From Chryseobacterium elymi (GTDB taxonomy: Bacteria; Bacteroidota; Bacteroidia; Flavobacteriales; Weeksellaceae), in NCBI RefSeq assembly GCF_003385495.1, contig NZ_QNUH01000004.1, positions 186,001-250,000 of the forward strand: a DNA stretch of 64,000 nucleotides, written 5' to 3'. Both the position numbers and the translations under genes were made by a program. How positions within the stretch are numbered: the stretch's first letter is position 1; the number at the start of each line of letters is the position of its first letter. Under the pieces are notes generated by a model, which was given only the letters and a program-made list of their open reading frames with translations, did no database searches and was not told where the DNA came from. Of the stretch, positions 52,546 through 61,169 are shown one piece after another.

Positions 52546-52816
52546 TATTCTCATTTTTTAGATTGATTGAAGTACTGTCCGTGCTCATTTTACCGGACTT
52601 TTCAGTTTTCCCCACAGGATTCTCAATATGCCGAATCGCGACTTCCTGATCTACTTCTCCCGTTTCTACACACACGCTCGCAACAACAATAAGCGTTAAA
52701 ATGGTATAGCACAGGAAAAAATAAATAGTATATTTTCGTTGCATTTTTATGGGTAAGTCGCGCCAACGGTCATCTAGATCGTTAATGTGATTTTCGATTT
52801 TTGTTCTAATATTCAT
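52535..52816 (-). CDS. traL: Conjugal transfer protein TraL
   Basis: 93 aa from ATG 52816: a charged N-terminus ('DLDDRWRDLPIKMQRK'), one membrane segment ('YTIYFFLCYTILTLIVVASV'), and a short periplasmic tail. Small, weakly conserved partner between traK and traM. An ATG at 52840 would add eight residues. Confidence 0.8.
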   Translation of the reverse strand: MNIRTKIENHINDLDDRWRDLPIKMQRKYTIYFFLCYTILTLIVVASVCVETGEVDQEVAIRHIENPVGKTEKSGKMSTDSTSINLKNENNGK

Positions 52817-52826
52817 AATGATAGAT

Positions 52827-53450
52827 TTAACGTTCAACAACTTCTAGATCTCTGTTCTCCAAAACAGCGAATTTCTCAATATTGAAGCCCTGCGGATTGT
52901 TGTCGCTACGAACGGAGTTAAGAAGATTACAGGAAGTCACGAGATTACGCTTTGTTACGTTGCTTGAACGGATAATAAATTGAGTGGCGTAAGTCTTAAC
53001 AGAATAGGGGTAAGAATCAAAGTTGCAGACTACACTATCAACTTCGACCCGTTGCTGTACATTTCCACTGATTATACGATTATAATAGCCCTTTTCTGCC
53101 AGGTCATTGTAGTAGTCAAAAACACTCTTATCGGCGAGATTAAAGGCCCTTTTCATATTACTCTCAATAGCATTTTTGTCTGGGGCCAAGGTGAAAAATA
53201 GTTCATGAAAACGTCTCACATGCTCTCTTGCTTCAACAGGGCGGTTGATGCTGGCGTCTTGCGCTAGCGCCAGCATCAACGATTTTCCCTGATCAAGAAC
53301 ATAGATTTTCTCCCGTTGCCTTTCCGCGAAACTATAAGACTTCCAGATAGCATATCCGACTATACCAGTACATAATACAGCGAAAATTATCGCATAAAGT
53401 CTGATTTGGCGGAAGCTATTTTCGATATTTCGGAGGGTTTTAAATTCCAT
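52827..53450 (-). CDS. traK: Conjugative transposon protein TraK
   Basis: 207 aa, a VirB8-like inner-membrane protein: 'SFRQIRLYAIIFAVLCTGIV' membrane anchor, then a periplasmic domain ('REHVRRFHELFFTLAPDKNA', 'SDNNPQGFNIEKFAVLENRD'). Fits TraK in length and order. The start 'MEFKTLRNIENSFRQIR' is the usual one. Confidence 0.92.
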   Translation of the reverse strand: MEFKTLRNIENSFRQIRLYAIIFAVLCTGIVGYAIWKSYSFAERQREKIYVLDQGKSLMLALAQDASINRPVEAREHVRRFHELFFTLAPDKNAIESNMKRAFNLADKSVFDYYNDLAEKGYYNRIISGNVQQRVEVDSVVCNFDSYPYSVKTYATQFIIRSSNVTKRNLVTSCNLLNSVRSDNNPQGFNIEKFAVLENRDLEVVER

Positions 53451-53470
53451 GTTTTTATTTTTTAGGTTTG

Positions 53471-54454
53471 TTATTTTTTTAGTAATTGTCCACCGATGTT
53501 ACCTGCTACAGCACCCGCACCACCACTTGCAACACTAGCCGCCTGCTGAATTTTTTTGGTGTAATTGGTTGCACCAGATGCCTGGATGATCCAGCCCGTT
53601 ACAGTAGGCACAGTAAAATATCCTACTATCCCAATAATCATAAAGATGATATACACAGTGTTCGTCGTGTCAGGAATAAAGGAAGGATCAGATAAATTCT
53701 CGATATCGCGCTCTAAAATCAGAGACTGTATCCTGGCGAGAATTGAGCTGAACAGGTCAGCAACAGGTAGCCATAAATAAACACTAACGTATCTGGTAAA
53801 CCATTGATTTAATGTAGACTGAAATCCATCCCAGACGCTGATGGCAAATGCAATTGGGCCAAGGATTGAAAGGACGATCAAAAAAAAAGTTCTTATGGTA
53901 TCAATGACCAGCGCTGCTGCATTAAATAATATTTCCAATAGTTCCCTGAAAGCATCTTTTATTTTCTGCCCCAATTGGAACATGCCACGCTCAAAATACA
54001 TCCCCGTCATGGTGGAAAGGTCGCTCGGCGACCAGCCTAATTCTTCAAGCTTTTTGTCGAATTCGTCATCAGAAACCAAATAAGCTTTTTCAGGATTTCG
54101 GATCATTGCTTCATATTCCAGTTGGTCTTTCTTTTCCTGCAGCACATTAAGATCAATGACCTGATTTTCAAGCATGGCATGCGTTCCCTTTACAACTGGA
54201 CTTAAAACAGCATTGATAGATCCCAACACAATTGTTGGGAAGAACATTATACAGATGCCCAATGCGAAAGGCCGTAGTAAAGGGAAAACGTCGATAGGTT
54301 CTGCGCGGCTTAATGCCTGCCATACTTTGAGGGCAACATAAAATAACGCGCCCAATCCAGCTACGCCCTTTGCCACTCCCGCCATATCTGCCGATAGTGG
54401 AATCATCTCATCATAGAGTGAGCGCAAGATTTCGTGTAAGTTCTCGTATTCCAT
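53471..54454 (-). CDS. traJ: Conjugative transposon protein TraJ
   Basis: 327 aa, polytopic inner-membrane protein ('AGVAKGVAGLGALFYVALKV', 'LGICIMFFPTIVLGSIN', 'TFFLIVLSILGPIAFAISV', 'TVYIIFMIIGIVGYFTVPTV'). The N-terminus 'MEYENLHEILRSLYDEMIPL' is the usual TraJ start; a start at 54496 or 54487 would overlap traI. VirB6-like channel component. Confidence 0.92.
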   Translation of the reverse strand: MEYENLHEILRSLYDEMIPLSADMAGVAKGVAGLGALFYVALKVWQALSRAEPIDVFPLLRPFALGICIMFFPTIVLGSINAVLSPVVKGTHAMLENQVIDLNVLQEKKDQLEYEAMIRNPEKAYLVSDDEFDKKLEELGWSPSDLSTMTGMYFERGMFQLGQKIKDAFRELLEILFNAAALVIDTIRTFFLIVLSILGPIAFAISVWDGFQSTLNQWFTRYVSVYLWLPVADLFSSILARIQSLILERDIENLSDPSFIPDTTNTVYIIFMIIGIVGYFTVPTVTGWIIQASGATNYTKKIQQAASVASGGAGAVAGNIGGQLLKK

Positions 54455-54458
54455 GATA

Positions 54459-55091
54459 TTACCAATATTTTTGATCAGGAGTGCCATAGAGTTCAAGAAC
54501 TCTTTTTGTATTGTTTTTCTTTTTGGCTCGGATAATGCTTACCGAAATGTTTTTATTGGTAAAGTATTTGACAAGGGCATGGTATTCTTTGACTTCCTTA
54601 TATACTTTGTCAATTACCTCCATTCTTTCTTTATCATTTAACGAAAGTCCATTGGCTGTAATAATCTGCTTCAACTCCTTTAAGAGTTCAGTACTTTCGT
54701 TCAATAGTGCTGAATATCCGTTTGCAATGGCAGCCAATTCATTTGGTTTGAAATTGGGGTCATTCATCATTTTGCCAAAGTTGGTGACGTACATTTCTGA
54801 AACATCCCCTACAAGCAATACCGTTTGCTGAACTTTTCGGGCATCTTTGACTAGGTTATTGACCGCCTTAAGCTTGTCGTAATATTCTTTACCTTGCTCG
54901 TAAACCCGCTTTACTTCATTGAAGTTCTTCACCACATTGGAAACTGTAGATGATGTCTGAACAATTTCGTTGGCACTGTTGACAATTCCGGATGCCAAGT
55001 TTGTGGGATCAGTCACTACCCACTGGGCTCTTGCTTGCGATGTGATGGCAAAGGTTAATACCATCATCACCGCGAAAATGAGTTTTTTCAT
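54459..55091 (-). CDS. traI: DUF4141 protein (TraI, TrbJ-like)
   Basis: 210 aa with signal peptide ('LIFAVMMVLTFAITSQARAQ') and a helical periplasmic body ('WVVTDPTNLASGIVNSANEI', 'GKEYYDKLKAVNNLVKDARK'). Matches DUF4141, similar in design to TrbJ/VirB5 pilus-tip or channel proteins. Ends 4 bases before traJ. Confidence 0.85.
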   Translation of the reverse strand: MKKLIFAVMMVLTFAITSQARAQWVVTDPTNLASGIVNSANEIVQTSSTVSNVVKNFNEVKRVYEQGKEYYDKLKAVNNLVKDARKVQQTVLLVGDVSEMYVTNFGKMMNDPNFKPNELAAIANGYSALLNESTELLKELKQIITANGLSLNDKERMEVIDKVYKEVKEYHALVKYFTNKNISVSIIRAKKKNNTKRVLELYGTPDQKYW

Positions 55092-55112
55092 TGCTTTAAA
55101 AATTTTAAATGA

Positions 55113-57620
55113 TTAATTATTATATTGATTTTCGCTCTTTTTAAGCACGATACGTTTGATAGCATGCTCGACGTTTCCTCCAAGTTTCTCCGCTAATTGC
55201 ATGACCTCTAATTTTTCAGTTTCCTCTGTGGTATAGGCATAATATTCCGCCATTGAAACTTCTGTTGCGTACACAGCTGAGTGAGTACCCCCAAGCCCAA
55301 TCCAAACCTCCTTGTATTTTCGGGCAGGATCATTATTCATATTGATAGAAAGTATCTGGGATTTCTCTTTTTCGGTTAATCCCAACATCGCTTGGATATC
55401 ATCGAACTTATTCATGTATTTTCGCTGATCAAGAAGAATTTTGCAATCGGAATTATTGATGATAGTCTCTTTGACGACAGGAGAATGAATGATGTCGTCA
55501 ACCTCTTGGGTCACGACAATTGCCTCACCAAAGAACTTTCTGACTGTTTTAAACAGGTATTTTATATATTCCGCGAAGCCTTCTTTTGCAATCGCTTTCC
55601 AAGCTTCTTCAATTAGTATGAGCTTACGGATACCCTTTAAGCGTCTCATCTTATTGATGAAGGTTTCCATGATAATGATGGTCACTATTGGGAAAAGAAT
55701 TTTATGATCTTTTATCGCGTCCACCTCAAAGACAATAAATCTCTTATTTAGCAAATCAAGCTCTTTTTCAGAGTTCAATAGGTAATCATATTCGCCTCCC
55801 CGGTAGTAGGGTTCCAAAACGTTTAAAAAGTTGGCTAAGTCAAAGTCCTTTTCACGCACTTCCTTCGCTTCAAGCACTTTTTTATAGTCATTTTTTACAT
55901 ATTCATAAAATCCATTAAATGAAGGCTTGCCTTCCAAGTTCTTGATATGATCTATATATCCGCTCACAGCATTGGAGAGTGCGACTTCTTCAGAACGTTT
56001 CGGAGGTTCATCGTCTCTTTTCCAAAGTGTTAAGATTAAAGTTTTAATGCTTTCTCGCTTTTCAATATCAAAAACATTATCATCCGTGTAAAAGGGATTA
56101 AATGAGATTGGGTTATCCTCTGTATAGGTAAAATATACACCATCATCACCCTTAGTTTTCCCCTTTATCATTTCGCAAAGACCTTGATAGGAGTTTCCGG
56201 TATCGATCAGCAGAACATGGGAACCCTGTTCCCAATATTGTCTAACCATGTGATTCGTGAAAAATGATTTCCCGCTTCCGCTAGGCCCCAGTATAAACTT
56301 GTTCCTATTTGTGATAATTCCTTTCCGCATTGGAAGGTCTGAAATGTCCAAATGAACCGGTTTTCCTGTAAGACGGTCCGCCATCTTGATCCCGAAATGC
56401 GAGGGCGAATCATGGTAATTTGTCTCTTCTGTGAAAAAACAGATTGCAGGTTCGATAAACGTATAGAAACTTTCTTCACTTGGGAAGTCCCCCGAATTAC
56501 CGGGCATTGCTGCCCAATATAATGTGGCAACATCCACTGTGTTATGTCTGGGCTTGCACTCCATAAGCGCAAGGGCACTTCCAGTATCATTCTTTATCCT
56601 TTTAAGTTCAGAAGCGTCATCTGACCAGGCCATCACATTGAAATGCGCCCTTATGGAAGAAAGACCAAAGGAATGCGCTTCATTCAGATATTTCTCAATC
56701 CACTCTCTGTTTATTTGATTGCTGCGGCTATACTTTGCCAGTGAATGCATGTTCCGCGCGGATTTCTCAAACTTCCTGAGGTTATCATCGGAATTATCCA
56801 AAAAAAGGTATTGATTATAAATGTGGTTGCAATTCAGCAGTAAACCAACTGGGGATGCAAATGATAATAAACAGTCACTTCGGTCTGTGGACAGCTTTTC
56901 GTAGCGAGTATCTATTGAAACTGTACCCGGAAGATCATCAGTGTCCGATAGTGTGTGCAAACAAAGCCTTTTATTGCCGATGCGGACTTCCTCGTTGCCT
57001 AAAGATATATCCTGCAAAGGTTCATCTTTTTCCATCGAAAGGGTAAAGTACTGGTCAAGTAGCCCCGGATGATTATCAGAACCTGTGATATCTTCAGCTG
57101 TAAGTCTTTCAAGAGTTATGAAACCACTGTCGTTTAAAATCCGTTCAAACTGTGCCACCGCCTCCATGAACCGATAGATATTTTCTTTGTCACGTATTTC
57201 CTTCGGTATCAAGACCCCTTTGCATAGCGATGAAAAATTGGATTGCATTCGCATTCTTTCCTTACTGGTCTTTGTTAAAAAAAGATAACAGTAGTGGTTC
57301 AGGAACGGACGTTCGTTAAAGTGCTGTTGATAGGATTTTCCCAAAAAGCTTATTGCTTCATCGGAAAGATCTGGCTCATAACTTTCTCTAACGAACCAAT
57401 CTTGTTTATGTACAATCGAATAATCTGGTAAAGTTTTTATTGCTTTGTGCCAGGCCGAGTGCATTGCATCATATTCGGCAGAGGATACTGTAAATACTTC
57501 TGGAAGGATTACTTTAAAACAAATTGTTATATCCGCCTCCTTGGAGATAATACAGTTTTCTTCAACTGCAAGGAGCGGAAATTTAGATTCCAAAGTCCTT
57601 GTCTTTGCCATATTCCTCAT
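55113..57620 (-). CDS. traG: Conjugation ATPase TraG (VirB4-like)
   Basis: 835 aa. Start at ATG 57620 overlaps traF by 4 bases (ATGA) and matches the family N-terminus ('LESKFPLLAVEENCIISKEA'); 57665 is too early. Walker A 'FILGPSGSGKSFFTNHMV' near residue 440 and Walker B 'KLILIEEAWKAIAKEGF' near 667. It energises assembly or substrate transport of the mating channel. The gene name follows Bacteroidetes usage; it is not the coupling protein of other systems. Confidence 0.95.
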   Translation of the reverse strand: MRNMAKTRTLESKFPLLAVEENCIISKEADITICFKVILPEVFTVSSAEYDAMHSAWHKAIKTLPDYSIVHKQDWFVRESYEPDLSDEAISFLGKSYQQHFNERPFLNHYCYLFLTKTSKERMRMQSNFSSLCKGVLIPKEIRDKENIYRFMEAVAQFERILNDSGFITLERLTAEDITGSDNHPGLLDQYFTLSMEKDEPLQDISLGNEEVRIGNKRLCLHTLSDTDDLPGTVSIDTRYEKLSTDRSDCLLSFASPVGLLLNCNHIYNQYLFLDNSDDNLRKFEKSARNMHSLAKYSRSNQINREWIEKYLNEAHSFGLSSIRAHFNVMAWSDDASELKRIKNDTGSALALMECKPRHNTVDVATLYWAAMPGNSGDFPSEESFYTFIEPAICFFTEETNYHDSPSHFGIKMADRLTGKPVHLDISDLPMRKGIITNRNKFILGPSGSGKSFFTNHMVRQYWEQGSHVLLIDTGNSYQGLCEMIKGKTKGDDGVYFTYTEDNPISFNPFYTDDNVFDIEKRESIKTLILTLWKRDDEPPKRSEEVALSNAVSGYIDHIKNLEGKPSFNGFYEYVKNDYKKVLEAKEVREKDFDLANFLNVLEPYYRGGEYDYLLNSEKELDLLNKRFIVFEVDAIKDHKILFPIVTIIIMETFINKMRRLKGIRKLILIEEAWKAIAKEGFAEYIKYLFKTVRKFFGEAIVVTQEVDDIIHSPVVKETIINNSDCKILLDQRKYMNKFDDIQAMLGLTEKEKSQILSINMNNDPARKYKEVWIGLGGTHSAVYATEVSMAEYYAYTTEETEKLEVMQLAEKLGGNVEHAIKRIVLKKSENQYNN

Positions 57621-57955
57621 GATATTTTGGATTTGAAGTTTAACCTGGATTTTAGTAAGCGACAAATTCGCTTCTGACTGACAATGAATCTTGGATGCCT
57701 TTTTTTTGAAGCAACTTTCATAAGTCCGTGTTCACCGTATTTCGCATTCAGGGAGAAAGTTTGCCAGATGAGTACTGATGATCCAGAACCTCCAAGAATT
57801 AGGCATACATAAGAGTTAATGCCGATCATATACATAATCATTACAAGGATCAGTATGCCCAGAAGACCAGCAGCAAAAATGAAGAGATATTGGGCCTTAA
57901 GTCCTTTAAACTCAACCGACCGGCCCACACCTTTATTGATATTAAATACTTTCAT
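57617..57955 (-). CDS. traF: Conjugal transfer protein TraF (DUF4133)
   Basis: 112 aa, two membrane segments ('YLFIFAAGLLGILILVMIMY' and 'INSYVCLILGGSGSSVLIW') with an N-terminal 'INKGVGRSVEFKGLKAQY' signature. DUF4133, a VirB3-like inner-membrane partner of TraG. Coupled to traG by the overlap. Confidence 0.9.
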   Translation of the reverse strand: MKVFNINKGVGRSVEFKGLKAQYLFIFAAGLLGILILVMIMYMIGINSYVCLILGGSGSSVLIWQTFSLNAKYGEHGLMKVASKKRHPRFIVSQKRICRLLKSRLNFKSKIS

Positions 57956-57964
57956 TGGTTTGGT

Positions 57965-58795
57965 TTAAAAGTTTATAGTTCCTTGAATAGCATTCAGGTC
58001 ATAATTCGCTGTCAAGACCTCAATCTTTTTTTTATGGGGTTTTCCATGCGCATTATCAACCATTACATTTGCCTGCAGCTGTATGCTGAACCAATCATGA
58101 TTTTTTACATATTGCTTCAACTCTGGGCTTGGATAGCTGCTTAACAGAAATTTTCCCTTTATCTCGGATAGACATTGAAGGAGGGAGGCATAATCTTCTC
58201 TCGAATAGCCATCGTAATGCCCACAATCAGAATTATAATATGGTGGGTCGCAGTAATGAAAGGCAGAAATATGATCACGAGAATTAATGATGCGTAGCGC
58301 ATCCGTGTTTTCAATTTGTACATTCTGTAACCTTATCGCATATTCTTCTGAAAATGAGTTACGTTTATTACTGATCTTCTTAGCGGTTGTGGAGCTTGTT
58401 TTATCATACCCCCAGGCGTCCCCGATAATAGAACTAAAGGATTGGTTGCAGAGAACCCATACTGCCCAGGCGCGCTTCAGCCGATCAAAAAGATGTGGGT
58501 TGTTATAAATGACAAGCGCATCGTTATGTAATGATCTGCTGTGAAGGCTTATTCTGATCAATTTTTCCAATTCTACGAACTGATTCTGCACCATTTCGTA
58601 GAAATTGATCAATTCTCTATTGTAGTCGTTGATAACTTCAACCTCGGTAATTGGTTTTGACCAAAATATAGCCCCGCCACCTACAAAAGGCTCAACGTAT
58701 GTTTTGTGCGGTGGAATAAGTGGAATAATTACCTTTGAAAGTTTCTGTTTACCCCCATAGTAAGTAAGAGGAGTAGTTATATTTTTCCTAGTCAT
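57965..58795 (-). CDS. DNA adenine methylase (Dam/D12 class) inside the tra operon
   Basis: 276 aa. AdoMet-binding 'YYGGKQKLS' and 'TYVEPFVGGGAIFWSKP', catalytic 'YCDPPYYNSDCGHYDG' (DPPY) near residue 178. It methylates adenine N6 in a short target, probably to protect incoming DNA from restriction or to mark the element. It lies between traE (30-base gap) and traF (9-base gap) in the same direction, so it is co-expressed with transfer genes. No matching restriction endonuclease is nearby. A class of ICE-borne orphan methylases fits best. Confidence 0.9.
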   Translation of the reverse strand: MTRKNITTPLTYYGGKQKLSKVIIPLIPPHKTYVEPFVGGGAIFWSKPITEVEVINDYNRELINFYEMVQNQFVELEKLIRISLHSRSLHNDALVIYNNPHLFDRLKRAWAVWVLCNQSFSSIIGDAWGYDKTSSTTAKKISNKRNSFSEEYAIRLQNVQIENTDALRIINSRDHISAFHYCDPPYYNSDCGHYDGYSREDYASLLQCLSEIKGKFLLSSYPSPELKQYVKNHDWFSIQLQANVMVDNAHGKPHKKKIEVLTANYDLNAIQGTINF

Positions 58796-58825
58796 ATCTG
58801 GTGATTTAAAGGTTTGAAAGGCCGA

Positions 58826-59131
58826 CTACAGGAAGAATGATCGTAAGATCGTAGCCGCAACAATCAGGAATATGCAGGCGCCAAACCAGCTTGCCGCAGT
58901 CTTACTGGTGTCGGGATCACCGCTGCTGAATTTGTTGTAAACTTTGACACCCCCTATCAACCCGACCACAGCGCCGATCGCATATACAAGCTGGGTCGCT
59001 GGATCAAAGTAACCAGTGATCATCTGGGTTGCCTCCTGAATACCACCCTGTCCGTTCCCCTGTGCAAATGCACCAACTGTTGATAGCATTAATACTGCTG
59101 TCAGCAAAATTCTTTTTCTTTGTTTTTCCAT
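58826..59131 (-). CDS. traE: Conjugal transfer protein TraE (DUF4134, VirB2-like)
   Basis: 101 aa: signal ('ILLTAVLMLSTVGAFAQGNG'), then two membrane helices ('LVYAIGAVVGLIGGVKVYN' and 'WFGACIFLIVAATILRSFFL') linked by 'KFSSGDPDTSKTAAS', the prepilin pattern of DUF4134. Probable pilus subunit. Its upstream region (225 bases) precedes an IS end. Confidence 0.92.
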   Translation of the reverse strand: MEKQRKRILLTAVLMLSTVGAFAQGNGQGGIQEATQMITGYFDPATQLVYAIGAVVGLIGGVKVYNKFSSGDPDTSKTAASWFGACIFLIVAATILRSFFL

Positions 59132-59356
59132 GATTTAAACGAATTTTTTGTTATTCTTTTCCTGCTCCGTGCAGGCTTACATGGCAAATGTGAGATAGAA
59201 TTAAAAGCACCCTTTTAATCTGGAAATCAGAGGAATTATTTGGCGTTCAGAGGCTTTAAGCGGTTAGATTTATGTATAAAAGATTTAAGATTTTTGAACA
59301 TTTGGAAGTCTGGGAGAGGTTTTACAATTGATTGGTTTTTGCCTGTACATCCCCTC

Positions 59357-61141
59357 AAAAAAAAGAGGCTGTCTCAAAAAGACAGCCTCTTTTTTATGTT
59401 ATTTCATGACATTTAATTTGATTTAATTAATTGATTTTCATATATTTATAGTGTAAAAGGAAGATATATGTCGTCTCAAAGACCTACTTTTAAGCCTTAC
59501 TATCAGGACCAGATTATGGCAATTCCCCCAACTTTGGACGAATTGGTCTCCAAAGGACATCCGGTACGTATTGTTAACGATGTGATCAACCGTATCAACA
59601 TACAGGGTCTTTTGGATGCCTACAAGATAAAAGGCTGTTCCAGTTATCATCCGCAAATGCTGTTGAAGGTTCTGGTGTTTGGCTATGTAAGCAATGTCTA
59701 CAGCAGTCGGAAACTGGAAACAGCCTGCCGGGAGAATATCAACTTCATGTGGCTGAGCGGCATGAGCTATCCCGATCACAATACCATCAACAGATTTCGT
59801 GGTGTCCGTTTAAAAGAAGCACTTCGCAGTGTATTTGAAGAAGTTGTTAAGCTCCTGGCCGAAGAAGGGTTGTTAAGCATAGAAGATGTCTACACCGATG
59901 GCACCAAGATAGAGGCTAATGCAAACAGATACACTTTCGTTTGGAAGAAAGCTATCCATACCAATAAGGAAAAGATGAGAGCTGCCTTAAAAGATATATG
60001 GGACTACGCCCAAAGTATCGCCAAGTCGGAGGACAACCTCCCGGATCCTCCCGATCTGACGACAATTGACAGCGAAAAAGTGCGGGCTACGGTCGATAAG
60101 CTGAACAGGGTCTTATCCGACAAACCTTCGGTAAATAAAAAGATGAAGGCAAAGTTGCGTTATGTAACCAAAAACTATCCGGAGAAGATCGCACAATATG
60201 AAGAGCAGGAAGCTACTCTGGGAGACAGAAACAGTTATAGCAAAACAGATCCCGATGCCACCTTTATGCGGATGAAAGAGGATCATATGAAAAATGGCCA
60301 GCTCAGACCAGGATATAATATCCAGATATCCACGTCCAATCAATATATCGTCAATTACACCATACATTCCAATCCCACAGATACCAGAACATTATCCGGT
60401 CATTTGCAACAACATGAGGACAGCTTTGGAAAAACACCGGGAACCCTTACCGCGGATGCCGGTTATGGCAGTGAAGAAAACTATGCATTACTGGCAGCAA
60501 AAAATATTGAGAGCTATGTGAAATATGGTATGTTTGACAAAGGGCAGAAAAAGAGCTGTGGGGATAAGAAACCATTTTCTGTAGATAAATTACATTATAA
60601 TCCTTCACAAGATTGCTATATCTGTCCAATGGGACAGGAAATGCATTGTATAGGTACATTTAGCCAAAAGACCTCCGCAGGCTTCCGGCAGGAAATCAAA
60701 AAGTATCAGGCAAAAAACTGCACAAACTGCCCGTTGAATGGTACCTGTCACAAATCACAGGGAAATAGGATCATCGGGGTGAATAAGCAACTTGAGGTTT
60801 ACAGGAACAGGGCATACCAATTGCTCAACAGCGATGTAGGTGTAGCCAAACGAAAACAGAGGTGTTATGACGTCGAACCTGTCTTTGCAAACATTAAACA
60901 GAACCATGGGTTCCGAAGATTTATGCTCCGGGGTAAAGAAAAAGTGTCCATAGAGTGGGGATTATTGGCAATAGCACAAAATCTAAGAAAAAAAGCGGCC
61001 TAAAAAGCTACTTTTTGTTCATTTTTCCCCTCCATATGAGTCTTTTTCCAAAATAACCAACAAACAACACACAAATCTATCTCATAGACTTTTTAAACAA
61101 AAAAACTGTCCCAAATAAATTTGAGACAGCCTCTTTTTTTT
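59357..61141 (+). mobile_element. IS1182-family insertion sequence
   Basis: The inverted repeat AAAAGAGGCTGTCTCAAA at the left (59361-59378) matches TTTGAGACAGCCTCTTTT at the right (61120-61137), embedded in A/T runs. At the left end GAGGCTGTCT-CAAAA-AGACAGCCTC (59365-59389) is a self-complementary terminator-like hairpin. One intact transposase gene fills the element. The element lies between the gene at 61170 and traE and breaks neither frame. No target duplication could be read with certainty because of the A/T runs. Confidence 0.85.
59468..61003 (+). CDS. IS1182-family transposase
   Basis: 511 aa, DUF772-type N-terminus ('PPTLDELVSKGHPVRIVND', 'HPQMLLKVLVFGYVSNVYSS') and a DDE domain. 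Catalytic residues are likely D in 'EDVYTDGTKIEANANR', D in 'TLTADAGYGSEENYAL' and E in 'RCYDVEPVFANIKQNH'. A Cys block ('CYICPMGQEMHCIG', 'NCTNCPLNGTCHKS') near residue 390 is the family zinc-like insertion. The reading frame is intact, so recent or active insertion is likely. Confidence 0.95.
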   Translation: MSSQRPTFKPYYQDQIMAIPPTLDELVSKGHPVRIVNDVINRINIQGLLDAYKIKGCSSYHPQMLLKVLVFGYVSNVYSSRKLETACRENINFMWLSGMSYPDHNTINRFRGVRLKEALRSVFEEVVKLLAEEGLLSIEDVYTDGTKIEANANRYTFVWKKAIHTNKEKMRAALKDIWDYAQSIAKSEDNLPDPPDLTTIDSEKVRATVDKLNRVLSDKPSVNKKMKAKLRYVTKNYPEKIAQYEEQEATLGDRNSYSKTDPDATFMRMKEDHMKNGQLRPGYNIQISTSNQYIVNYTIHSNPTDTRTLSGHLQQHEDSFGKTPGTLTADAGYGSEENYALLAAKNIESYVKYGMFDKGQKKSCGDKKPFSVDKLHYNPSQDCYICPMGQEMHCIGTFSQKTSAGFRQEIKKYQAKNCTNCPLNGTCHKSQGNRIIGVNKQLEVYRNRAYQLLNSDVGVAKRKQRCYDVEPVFANIKQNHGFRRFMLRGKEKVSIEWGLLAIAQNLRKKAA

Positions 61142-61169
61142 CGGAATTAGGTTATTGAATTAAACCAAA

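Noticed and set aside
59438..59779. 113-codon minus-strand frame in the IS
   Set aside because: Reverse of the transposase coding sequence; runs across the IS interior.
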